DNA from: Aeromonas hydrophila subsp. hydrophila ATCC 7966
GTDB taxonomy: Bacteria > Pseudomonadota > Gammaproteobacteria > Enterobacterales > Aeromonadaceae
Direction: 5' to 3'
NCBI RefSeq assembly: GCF_000014805.1
Contig: NC_008570.1
Coordinates: 4,579,001 to 4,643,000 of the forward strand
Length of the DNA: 64,000 nucleotides
Shown: positions 48,840 through 56,240 of the stretch, in pieces
How the letters are laid out: every line of letters starts with the position of its first letter
How positions within the stretch are numbered: position 1 is the first letter of the stretch
Program-made: the position numbers and the translations under genes
Notes under the pieces: generated by a model
Told to the model about the DNA's origin: nothing
Seen by the model: only the letters and a program-made list of their open reading frames with translations
Databases searched by the model: none

Positions 48840-49535
48840 ATGGCCATCGCCATCATCCCGGCACGGGGCGGCAGCAAGCGCATTCCCCGCAAGAACATCC
48901 GTCCCTTCTGCGGCTTGCCCATGATTGCCTACGCCATTGAGGCGGCCAGAGACTCGGGCTGTTTCAGTCGGGTGGTGGTCTCCACCGATGACCCGGAGAT
49001 CGCCGAGGTGGCCCGTCGCCTCGGGGCTGACGTGCCCTTCCTGCGGGGCACCGCGCTGGCCGATGACCATACCGGCACCACCCCTGTGGTGATCGACACC
49101 ATCCAGCGGCTCGACCAGCTCGGCATCCAGGCAGAGCACTACTGCTGCATCTATGCCACCGTGCCGTTGATCCAGGCTGCCGACCTGCGCGCCGCCCACG
49201 CTCGCCTGCTCGCCAGCCAGGCTCCCTTCGTCTACACGGTGGCCGAATTCGGCTTCCCGATCCAGCGGGCGGTACGCATGGACGCGCAAGGCAGGGTCAC
49301 GCCGTTCTGGCCGGAGCAGATGGCGAAACGCTCCCAGGATCTGGAATCCGCCTATCAGGATGCCGGCCAGTTCTACTGGGGCAGCCGCGCGGCCTGGCTG
49401 GGAGGGATCAGCCCGGTGGGAGGAGAAGGGATTGGCCACATACTGCCAAGGCACAGGGTGGTCGACATCGACACGCCGGAAGATTGGCACCTGGCCGAAC
49501 TGCTCTATCAAGTACTGGCCCAAGATGACGTTTAA
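48840..49535 (+). CDS. pseF: Pseudaminic acid cytidylyltransferase PseF
   Basis: A 231-residue CMP-sugar synthetase that activates pseudaminic acid with CTP. It starts MAIAIIPARGGSKRIPRKNI, the classic PARGGSKRIPxKN signature, and shows VVSTDDPEIAEVARRLGADV. The length agrees with PseF (called neuA or flmC-type in Aeromonas). Its last 11 bases overlap pseG. Confidence 0.94.
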   Translation: MAIAIIPARGGSKRIPRKNIRPFCGLPMIAYAIEAARDSGCFSRVVVSTDDPEIAEVARRLGADVPFLRGTALADDHTGTTPVVIDTIQRLDQLGIQAEHYCCIYATVPLIQAADLRAAHARLLASQAPFVYTVAEFGFPIQRAVRMDAQGRVTPFWPEQMAKRSQDLESAYQDAGQFYWGSRAAWLGGISPVGGEGIGHILPRHRVVDIDTPEDWHLAELLYQVLAQDDV

Positions 49536-50781
49536 AGTTGCCTTCCGGCTCGACGCCGGCGCCGAGATCGGGCTGGGCCACCTGATGCGTTGCCTGGCCA
49601 TCGCCGATCGGCTGCACGCCGCCGGGGCCGAGTGCCACTTCCTCTGCCACGATCTACCGGCGCACCTGCTGTCGTTGCTGCGGCCCCATCACCATCATCC
49701 CCTGAGCGTGCTCGATGACGCCGGCGCCCTGCCCCGCCTGCAGCCCGACTGGCTGATCGTCGACCACTACCGGATTGACCGGCGGCTCGAAACCCAGCTG
49801 GCCGCCCACTGCCGCCGCGTGCTGGTAATCGATGATCTGGCCGACCGACCGCACCACTGCCAGCTGCTGCTGGATCAGGGCCCCTTGCGCCGCGCCGCCG
49901 ATTACCAGCCGCTCACCCCCGCAGATTGCCAGCTGCTGCTGGGCACCGACTATGCCCTGCTGCGCCCCGCCTATCGCCAGCTGGCGCGGCCACACGCCAG
50001 TCAGTGGCAACGGGGCCTTGTCTGCTTTGGCGGTGCCGACCCGGCCGGCGCCTGCCTCGTCACCCTCAACAGCCTGGCCCGGCTGCCCTGGGCCCGCACC
50101 ATCCAGTGGACCCTGGTGGCGGGCGGCGCCAATCCCTTCTGGCCCGAGCTGGAGCAGAGAGTGGCCGAGCTGGCCGACCTCGACCTGGCGCTGCTGCGCC
50201 AGAGCGACCAGATGGCCGACCTGATGAGCCGGCACGACTTCGCCATCGGCGCCGCCGGCGGCATGACCTGGGAGCGGGCCTGTCTCGGCCTGCCGACCCT
50301 GGCAGTGCCCATCGTCGACAACCAGCAGTTCAACGACCAGGTGATCGCCCGCTTTCAGCTGGCCGAGCGGCTGACCCTGAGCGAGCTGGCCGAGCCTGAG
50401 CGGCTGCTGCAGGCTCTGCAACGGCTGGAGCAACAGTCAGACGACTACCGCCGCCGTGGCCAGCAGCAGGTGGACGGGCTGGGGCTGGATCGGCTCACCG
50501 CCCGGTTGCTGCAACAATCGGATTATCAGTTGTTACCAGATGGCCAACAGTGGCAACTACGCCATGATGACCAGCCGCTACTCACCCTGACCCTGAGCGG
50601 CCAGCAGCTGACATGGCAGGCCACCCGGCCACTTCAGCCCACAGAGTGGCAAGAGCTGGCACATCGCTTGCAGACAATTTTCTCCCAATTTCCCCTCTAT
50701 CTTGCCGAGCCACCGCAGATAGCGCCCCCTGCCCCCTGGCAGCCGGCGCCGCAAGGCTGGCAACTTGGCACAGGAGTCTGA
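49525..50781 (+). CDS. pseG: UDP-sugar hydrolase PseG with C-terminal extension (FlmD)
   Basis: A 418-residue protein whose first about 330 residues are a GT-B-like nucleotide-sugar hydrolase of the PseG type. FRLDAGAEIGLGHLMRCLAI carries the catalytic His, and GAAGGMTWERACLGLP is the UDP-binding turn. It releases UDP from the diacetamido-trideoxy-L-altrose precursor. PseG in Campylobacter is about 274 residues; here about 85 extra residues follow (roughly residues 335-418), rich in Gln, Leu, Pro and Trp and without a motif I know. The gene is A. caviae flmD-like. Confidence 0.9.
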   Translation: MTFKVAFRLDAGAEIGLGHLMRCLAIADRLHAAGAECHFLCHDLPAHLLSLLRPHHHHPLSVLDDAGALPRLQPDWLIVDHYRIDRRLETQLAAHCRRVLVIDDLADRPHHCQLLLDQGPLRRAADYQPLTPADCQLLLGTDYALLRPAYRQLARPHASQWQRGLVCFGGADPAGACLVTLNSLARLPWARTIQWTLVAGGANPFWPELEQRVAELADLDLALLRQSDQMADLMSRHDFAIGAAGGMTWERACLGLPTLAVPIVDNQQFNDQVIARFQLAERLTLSELAEPERLLQALQRLEQQSDDYRRRGQQQVDGLGLDRLTARLLQQSDYQLLPDGQQWQLRHDDQPLLTLTLSGQQLTWQATRPLQPTEWQELAHRLQTIFSQFPLYLAEPPQIAPPAPWQPAPQGWQLGTGV

Positions 50782-50787
50782 ACACAG

Positions 50788-51834
50788 ATGCAGATCGCCC
50801 ATCAATCCATCGGCCCGGCGCAGGCTCCCTATGTGATCGCCGAGCTGTCGGCCAACCACAACGGCAACCTGGATCGCGCATTGGCCATCATGACCGCCGC
50901 CAAGGAGGCCGGGGCCAGTGCGGTCAAGCTGCAGACCTACCGGCCCGACACCATCACCCTCAACAGCGACAGGCCCGAGTTCCAGATCCATGGCGGCCTC
51001 TGGGATGGCCACAACCTGTACGATCTCTACCAGTGGGCACACACCCCCTGGGAATGGCATCAGGCCCTGTTTGCCAAGGGGCGCGAGCTGGGACTGACGG
51101 TGTTCAGCAGCCCGTTCGACTTCAGCGCGGTGGATCTGCTGGAATCCCTCGACTGCCCGGCCTACAAGATCGCCTCCTTCGAGCTGGTGGACTTGCCCCT
51201 TATCCGCTACGCCGCCCAGACCGGCAAGCCGCTCATCATGTCCACCGGCATGGCGAACGAGGCCGAGATCGCCGCCGCGGTCGAGATGGCGCTCAAGCAC
51301 GGCAACGGCCAGCTGGCCCTGCTGCACTGCGTCAGCGGCTATCCGGCGCCGGCGGCCGAATACAACCTGCGTACCATCCCCATGTTGCGCCAGCGCTTCG
51401 GGGTCGAGGTGGGGCTCTCCGATCACACCCTGGGATCGGCCACGGCCATCGCCGCCACTGCGCTCGGGGCCACCCTCATCGAGAAACACTTCACCCTGGC
51501 CCGCGCCGACGGCGGGCCGGATTGCGCCTTCTCCATGGAACCGGCCGAACTCACCGAGCTGGTAGCCTCGGTCAATACCGCTCATGCCGCCCTCGGGGTG
51601 GCCGATTACCAGCTCACCGCCAGTGAACAGGGCAACCGTGCGTTTCGCCGCTCCCTCTATCTGGTCAAGGAGATGGCAGCCGGCGAGGTGCTCACCGCAG
51701 CGCATATCAAGTCAGTGCGCCCCGCCCTCGGCCTGCCCCCGGCCGATTACGATCGGCTCATCGGCAAGCGGGTCAACCGCAGCCTGAGCGCCAACCAACC
51801 GCTGAGCTGGGAGTGGATAGACAACGATGAGTGA
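50788..51834 (+). CDS. pseI: Pseudaminic acid synthase PseI
   Basis: A 348-residue synthase that condenses PEP with the 6-carbon sugar to form pseudaminic acid. It has YVIAELSANHNGNLDRALAI, VKLQTYRPDTITL, VGLSDHTLGSATAIAATALG and EKHFTL. The C-terminal SAF domain (from about residue 290) is KSVRPALGLPP. It is called neuB in Aeromonas literature. It starts six bases after pseG and overlaps maf by eight bases. Confidence 0.95.
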   Translation: MQIAHQSIGPAQAPYVIAELSANHNGNLDRALAIMTAAKEAGASAVKLQTYRPDTITLNSDRPEFQIHGGLWDGHNLYDLYQWAHTPWEWHQALFAKGRELGLTVFSSPFDFSAVDLLESLDCPAYKIASFELVDLPLIRYAAQTGKPLIMSTGMANEAEIAAAVEMALKHGNGQLALLHCVSGYPAPAAEYNLRTIPMLRQRFGVEVGLSDHTLGSATAIAATALGATLIEKHFTLARADGGPDCAFSMEPAELTELVASVNTAHAALGVADYQLTASEQGNRAFRRSLYLVKEMAAGEVLTAAHIKSVRPALGLPPADYDRLIGKRVNRSLSANQPLSWEWIDNDE

Positions 51835-53122
51835 TGATCTCTTCAACCAGCACGGCAGACTCATCAGCCAGCGCTGGCCCGCCCTCTGGCCCCGCCTGCT
51901 GGCACAGGATGTGGAAAGCCTGCCTGCCGAGCTGACCGAGGGGCTCGGCTCCACCCTCAGCCTCCATGGCATCCAGCTCACCAGCCGGCACGATCGGGTG
52001 AAAGAGGCCGAACTGCAGGCCGCCAGCCTGCCCGAGCAAGCTGTGCTGCACCTCTACGGCACCGGGCTCGGCGATCTGCCGCGCGCCCTGCTGGGGCGCA
52101 GCAGCCTCAAGCGGCTGGAAGTGAAGATCATGAATGGCGCCCTGTTTGCCCTGGTGCTGCGGCTGCTGGACCAGCAGGACTGGCTGACGGATCCCAGGGT
52201 CGAGCTGATGATGGCCGGCGACGAGGGGGAGGTGCGGCTGCCCTTCTTCGCCCTGCCGCCCGAGCTGCTGCTGGTGGAGGATGCCGCCGCCCGCATCCGC
52301 GACCGGCTGGTGAGTGAAATCGACTTGCCGTTCGCCCGGGCCAGGTTCGACGCCGAGCACCCCGGCGTCACCCGGCGGCTGGCCGAAAACCGTGAACTGG
52401 TAGCCGGCGACGGCGATGTGGCGTCCCTGTTCGGTCTGGCCCAGGGCAAGCAGGCCCTGATCGTGGCGAGCGGCCCGACCCTGCAACACAACCTGGCCAC
52501 CCTGCAGGCCCAGCTGCAGAGTCGTCGGCAGGACTACCTGCTGATTAGCGTCGATACCGCGCTGGCCTTCTTGCTTGGCCACGGCATCCGGCCCGACATC
52601 GTCGTCACCATAGATGACGCCATCGACGGCAACCGGCTGCCCGCCGCCCAGTCGGCCCAGACCACCCTGGTCTACTACCCCACGGTTCCCACGGCAGCCC
52701 TGCTGGCCTGGCAGGGGCCGCGCAAGACAGCCTACTCCCGCAGCCCCATGTATCAGCCGCTGCGGCAGACGCTCCCCAAGGGCGTGCTGCACTCGGGCGG
52801 CAGCGTCATTCATCCCGCCGTGGATCTCGCCGTGCAGATGGGTTGCCGCCAGGTCATCCTGCTGGGCACCGACTTCGCCTTTCCCGGCGAGCTCACCCAC
52901 TCGGGCTGGGCCGACGGTGCGCTCGGCCCCAGCGCCGCGCTGGCCCTCAGCTGGGCCCTCGACGGCCATGGCCGGCGGGTCAAGACCAATCCGAACTTTT
53001 CCGCCTACCGCACCGAGCTCGAGCGCTACATAGCGCGCCACCCCGAGGTGCAGTTCTGGAACTGCAGCAGGGAGGGGGCTGAGATCGCCGGCTGCCACTA
53101 TCACCCGGAGTACGTGCAATGA
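51827..53122 (+). CDS. maf: Motility accessory factor, Maf glycosyltransferase
   Basis: A 431-residue protein of the Maf (DUF115, MptE-like) family, which transfers pseudaminic acid to flagellin in the cytoplasm. The central Rossmann-like part shows ALIVASGPTLQHNLATL, ISVDTALAFLLGHGIRPDIV and VILLGTDFAFPG. In A. caviae Maf1 glycosylates flagellin before secretion. It overlaps pseI upstream and the 86-residue gene downstream by eight and four bases. Confidence 0.9.
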   Translation: MSDDLFNQHGRLISQRWPALWPRLLAQDVESLPAELTEGLGSTLSLHGIQLTSRHDRVKEAELQAASLPEQAVLHLYGTGLGDLPRALLGRSSLKRLEVKIMNGALFALVLRLLDQQDWLTDPRVELMMAGDEGEVRLPFFALPPELLLVEDAAARIRDRLVSEIDLPFARARFDAEHPGVTRRLAENRELVAGDGDVASLFGLAQGKQALIVASGPTLQHNLATLQAQLQSRRQDYLLISVDTALAFLLGHGIRPDIVVTIDDAIDGNRLPAAQSAQTTLVYYPTVPTAALLAWQGPRKTAYSRSPMYQPLRQTLPKGVLHSGGSVIHPAVDLAVQMGCRQVILLGTDFAFPGELTHSGWADGALGPSAALALSWALDGHGRRVKTNPNFSAYRTELERYIARHPEVQFWNCSREGAEIAGCHYHPEYVQ

Positions 53123-53379
53123 AAGACGGCCAGATCACCCGCCTCACCACCCTGGCGCACCAGTTTCGGCTGGGGCAGTCGGTCGCCGCGAGTCAGGCAT
53201 TGCCGGAACTGCTGCAAGAGGTGCTCACCGAACAGGGCAAGCTGCCACCCGGACTGGTAGCCGCCCTGCTGCAGTGCCAGGAACGCCAGGACTGGCTGGG
53301 ACTGGCCGACTACCTCGAATATGAAGTGGTGCACTGCCTGTCGACCCCGGCCGGCGCCCCCCCCACAGGAGACCATTGA
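53119..53379 (+). CDS. Small unrecognised protein after maf
   Basis: An 86-residue acidic to neutral protein, mostly helical by eye (LPELLQEVLTEQGKLPPGLV, LAALLQCQERQDWLGLADYL). No family is recognised. It overlaps the maf stop by four bases (ATGA), so it is coupled to maf and is probably a partner in flagellin modification. Its own stop shares a base with an ATG (TGATG) of the short broken frame that follows. Confidence 0.65.
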   Translation: MKDGQITRLTTLAHQFRLGQSVAASQALPELLQEVLTEQGKLPPGLVAALLQCQERQDWLGLADYLEYEVVHCLSTPAGAPPTGDH

Positions 53380-53507
53380 TGATCAAGGCCATGTCCAACG
53401 CCTCCGAGTAGGAGTTGTCACGCCGCCAGACCTTCAGCGAGCTGCTGCACGCCAGCCCGCTGCCCGCGGCCGAGCTGGTGATTACCCAGAGCCGGCCTAT
53501 CTGGTGA
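53379..53507 (+). pseudogene. Broken small reading frame after maf operon
   Basis: An ATG overlaps the preceding stop (TGATG), as in the genes before it. The frame reads ten codons and then a TAG at 53409, then continues for 31 more codons to a TGA at 53505. The whole stretch has the strong G/C third-base bias of real coding sequence, including after the TAG. It therefore looks like a remnant of a gene shortened at its 3' end and carrying a stop. The product family is not recognisable. It overlaps the 3' end of the convergent peptidase-like gene. Confidence 0.5.
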
Positions 53508-54858
53508 TCGAGTAGTCCGGTTGCGGGCTGAGGCGACGCAGCAGCCCGGCCTCCAGCAGCATCCGCGCCAGCGGCTCCACCCGCCAGAACGGCGCTCCTA
53601 TGGTCTCGGCGATCTCGAACAGGGTCAGCTTGCCGTCGCTGTAGGCCAGCAGATTCATCATCTCCCGCACCTGCCAGCCCGAATAGCGGGTCGACAAATC
53701 CGGGTAGAGCCCCCGCTTGCCGAGCTGGGGTTCGCCCAGCACGGTGACCTCGCAGCGCTCGTCCAGCTCCAGACATTCGATAGCACGGCGCAGCGCCATG
53801 AAGCCGCCCGCCAGACCGGCCGGCGTCACCAGTGAGAGGTCATCGAGCGAGGTGTGGTATTCGGCATAACAGCCATATCGGCTGCGCATCACCGAGGTGA
53901 CCGGTAGATCGATGCCGGGGGCGCACAGCTGACGCTCGTTGGAGCCTCGCTCCAGGAAGCTGTAAGCCTTGTAACCCGGCGCCAGGTGGCCAAGCACATG
54001 CCGACCGATGCGATCGGCCAGGCTGTTGCCCTGGCGGGAAGGGAGGAAGGAGTAGCTGCGCTCATCGCCCAGGCAGGTCAGGTTGAAGCCGGCCAGGGTG
54101 TGCTGCTTGAGGTGGTCCAGATGGCGGGAGAGGTAGACGATGGCCCCCAGGGTTTCGGGCACCAGCATCAATCGATAGCTGTAACGGCGCTTTGGCAGGG
54201 AGGCCAGCCAGGCCATCAGGAAGACGCCGACACAGGGGCCGGAAAGCTCGTTGTTGGCCATGGAGGGGTGACAGGTGTAGCTCGACAGCAGGATCTCCTG
54301 CTCGCTCTCCCCCGGTAACACCCAGTCGCCATAGGTGAGCGAGCCCGGTGCCAGGGTGGCATCGATCACCACCTGATATTCTCCCTCCGGCAGCGCCTCA
54401 CGCAGCCGATGGGGCAGACAGAAGCCCCAGCGGCGCTTGTAATAGGAGGTCACATAGGGAATGGCGTCCGGCTGCTCGGGCAGAGAGTGAAGATGGGGCT
54501 GCAGCTCGGCCAGTGAGAGGGTGCAGCGCACCGGCTCCGAGTAACCGACCAGATGCAGGTTGTGATCCTGGAAGTCCACCACCCTGCGTCCATCCGGCCC
54601 CACTATGTAGGCCTCCCGCACGTTCCACTCGTCAGGCACGGTCCAGTCGAAGCACTCGGTGCCGCTGGCCACTTCATGGATCTGCAGCTCGGGCAGGCAG
54701 TGCTCGCGCCACAGGGCCAGCGACTGCCGTACCCCGTCCCCGGTCAGGCTGCGGTTGAGCGGAAACAGCAGGGTGAGCAGTCGATGCAGTTGCTCACCGA
54801 CTTGTGCCTGGTCGTCCCAGTCAGTGGGCAGATAGCCACTCTTGGGTGAAAAACTCAT
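53497..54858 (-). CDS. DUF4910/DUF2172 aminopeptidase-like protein
   Basis: A 453-residue protein with the layout of the DUF2172/DUF4910 M28-like family: RSLTGDGVRQSL at the start, LLSSYTCHPSMANNELSGPC with a zinc-ligand-like His, FLERGSNERQLCAPGIDLP, and YHTSLDDLSLV near the active site. A winged-helix-like tail (about residues 375-453) follows. Family members are common in surface-glycan clusters and are sometimes called aminopeptidase-domain proteins; the substrate is unknown. It is the last gene of the FkbH operon and overlaps the VOC gene by four bases. Confidence 0.8.
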   Translation of the reverse strand: MSFSPKSGYLPTDWDDQAQVGEQLHRLLTLLFPLNRSLTGDGVRQSLALWREHCLPELQIHEVASGTECFDWTVPDEWNVREAYIVGPDGRRVVDFQDHNLHLVGYSEPVRCTLSLAELQPHLHSLPEQPDAIPYVTSYYKRRWGFCLPHRLREALPEGEYQVVIDATLAPGSLTYGDWVLPGESEQEILLSSYTCHPSMANNELSGPCVGVFLMAWLASLPKRRYSYRLMLVPETLGAIVYLSRHLDHLKQHTLAGFNLTCLGDERSYSFLPSRQGNSLADRIGRHVLGHLAPGYKAYSFLERGSNERQLCAPGIDLPVTSVMRSRYGCYAEYHTSLDDLSLVTPAGLAGGFMALRRAIECLELDERCEVTVLGEPQLGKRGLYPDLSTRYSGWQVREMMNLLAYSDGKLTLFEIAETIGAPFWRVEPLARMLLEAGLLRRLSPQPDYSITR

Positions 54859-55259
54859 GGGGTGGATGCCTCGATCAATTCGACAATGTGGCCAAGGGGG
54901 CTCAGGAAAAACTGGACGTGGGCGCCGCCAAACGCGATGGCAGGCTGGCTGGGCCCGAGGGGCAGGTGGCGCTGTGTGCGCAGCCGTTCGGCGCTCTCCT
55001 GCAGGTTGCTCACCCGATAGGCAAGGTGGTTGATGACGTTGCGCCGGGTCTTGAGCACCTGGGCGACCGGGCTCTCTTCGCCGGCCGGGGCGACCAGCTC
55101 GTAGCAGAGGCCATGGTCGTCATGCACGAACTGCACCCAGACCCGTTGCAGCGGATCTTCCACCGCAACCGAGAAGCGGCTCAGCCCCAGCACGTCGCGG
55201 CAATAGGCCACACCGCTAGCCAGGTCCGGCACCACCAGTCCGATGTGATCAAACTGCAT
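54855..55259 (-). CDS. VOC (glyoxalase-fold) protein
   Basis: A 134-residue protein of the vicinal-oxygen-chelate family. It starts MQFDHIGLVVPDLASGVAYC, has INHLAYRVSNLQESAERLR and ends PLGHIVELIE. The metal ligands of the fold (His5, a central Glu, His75-type, Glu130-type) are placed as usual. It overlaps the AAC(3)-like gene by 11 bases and the peptidase-like gene by four. It resembles methylmalonyl-CoA epimerase-type members. It may act on an ACP- or CoA-bound acyl group in this operon; that is inference. Confidence 0.83.
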   Translation of the reverse strand: MQFDHIGLVVPDLASGVAYCRDVLGLSRFSVAVEDPLQRVWVQFVHDDHGLCYELVAPAGEESPVAQVLKTRRNVINHLAYRVSNLQESAERLRTQRHLPLGPSQPAIAFGGAHVQFFLSPLGHIVELIEASTP

Positions 55260-56013
55260 GGGGTTCTCCTCCCGCCCGGATCAGGGCGTATGGGGCCGCC
55301 GCCAGCAACTCGCTGGCAGCCAGGATGAAGTCGCGGCACGACACCGCCCAGACCGGCACCCGCTGGCACAGCGTCTGGCGCCAGGCACCCCGCTCCTGCA
55401 GCAGGGCCACCAGTCGGGAGAGGTCGATTTCGCTGGCCAGCGACAGGTCGCGCACATAGTAATCCGCCTGCCACTCCCGCACGCGGCCATCGACGCGCAC
55501 CTGGCCCGCAAACATCTTGTGATAGCGATAAGAGACGGCCAGCCGCTGCTCCACGTAGTGGGTGAAGGTGATGCGGTCGGGGTGGCAACCCAGCCCCAGC
55601 AGCCAGCCATCCTGCTCCGCCAGCCAGCCGAACGGGCTCTCCTGACCGAAACAGTCGTGACACTCCCGCTCGACCAGCGCAGGCCCCTGCGGGCCGCTGA
55701 TCGCCATGCTGAAGACGGGATCCCGCGTGCGCACCACCCCTTCACGCTGGCGGAACAGCTCCGTCATCAAGCCCACCTTGCTCGGGGTCTGCGCGGGGTC
55801 GAAGCACTCGTCCGCCATCGGGCTGTAACTGAAGGTCGGCACCAGCAGGTGTCCGCCCAGCCACTGCTCGAGGCATGTCCAGAAGGCCGCGATACCCGCG
55901 GCGTTGCCCATGCCGGCAAACTGGGCCACCACCATGGCATCCGAGTGCACCATCAGGGCGCCGCCTCTGGGGATCCCCAGCTCGGTCAGCGCCTGCTCGA
56001 GTGCCTGTTTCAC
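55249..56013 (-). CDS. AAC(3)-family N-acyltransferase
   Basis: A 254-residue protein of the aminoglycoside 3-N-acetyltransferase fold. It has GIPRGGALMVHSDAM near the N-terminus, LLVPTFSYSP, RTRDPVFSMAISGP and LLGLGCHPDRITFTHYVE. The GTG start overlaps the ACP stop (GTGTGA); the longer open frame upstream runs through the ACP gene in another frame. Sitting directly after an ACP gene, it probably acylates an amino group of a sugar rather than an antibiotic. The acyl donor would be the adjacent ACP. Confidence 0.83.
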   Translation of the reverse strand: MKQALEQALTELGIPRGGALMVHSDAMVVAQFAGMGNAAGIAAFWTCLEQWLGGHLLVPTFSYSPMADECFDPAQTPSKVGLMTELFRQREGVVRTRDPVFSMAISGPQGPALVERECHDCFGQESPFGWLAEQDGWLLGLGCHPDRITFTHYVEQRLAVSYRYHKMFAGQVRVDGRVREWQADYYVRDLSLASEIDLSRLVALLQERGAWRQTLCQRVPVWAVSCRDFILAASELLAAAPYALIRAGGEPHAV

Positions 56014-56240
56014 ACGGCAACCCCTTTGCGCAGCAGGGCTTGCTGAATGTCGGCCAGACTCTTCAACTCGGCCAGCTCGTGCGGCTCGAACCGCACGGCA
56101 TAGTGCTGTTCCACCAGCAACAGCAGGTTGAAGTGACCCAGAGAATCCCACTCGGGAAAACTGTCGAGGGCAGACTGCGCATTGACGCTGGCCTGGGGGA
56201 ACTGCTGGTGTGCCAGCGCGATAAGGTCATTCATTGGCAT
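56010..56240 (-). CDS. Acyl carrier protein (second)
   Basis: A 76-residue protein with the attachment motif FPEWDSLGHFNLLLL; Ser33 carries phosphopantetheine. The ATG at 56240 has GGAG five bases upstream and overlaps the fkbH-like stop by 14 bases; an ATG two codons later is also possible. It sits between the FkbH-like and AAC(3)-like genes, so it probably receives an acyl group from one and passes it to the other. Confidence 0.92.
   Translation of the reverse strand: MPMNDLIALAHQQFPQASVNAQSALDSFPEWDSLGHFNLLLLVEQHYAVRFEPHELAELKSLADIQQALLRKGVAV

Noticed and set aside
55249..56013. AAC(3)-like gene as aminoglycoside resistance
   Set aside because: It overlaps an ACP gene and lies in a sugar-modification operon; no resistance context or mobile element is present.
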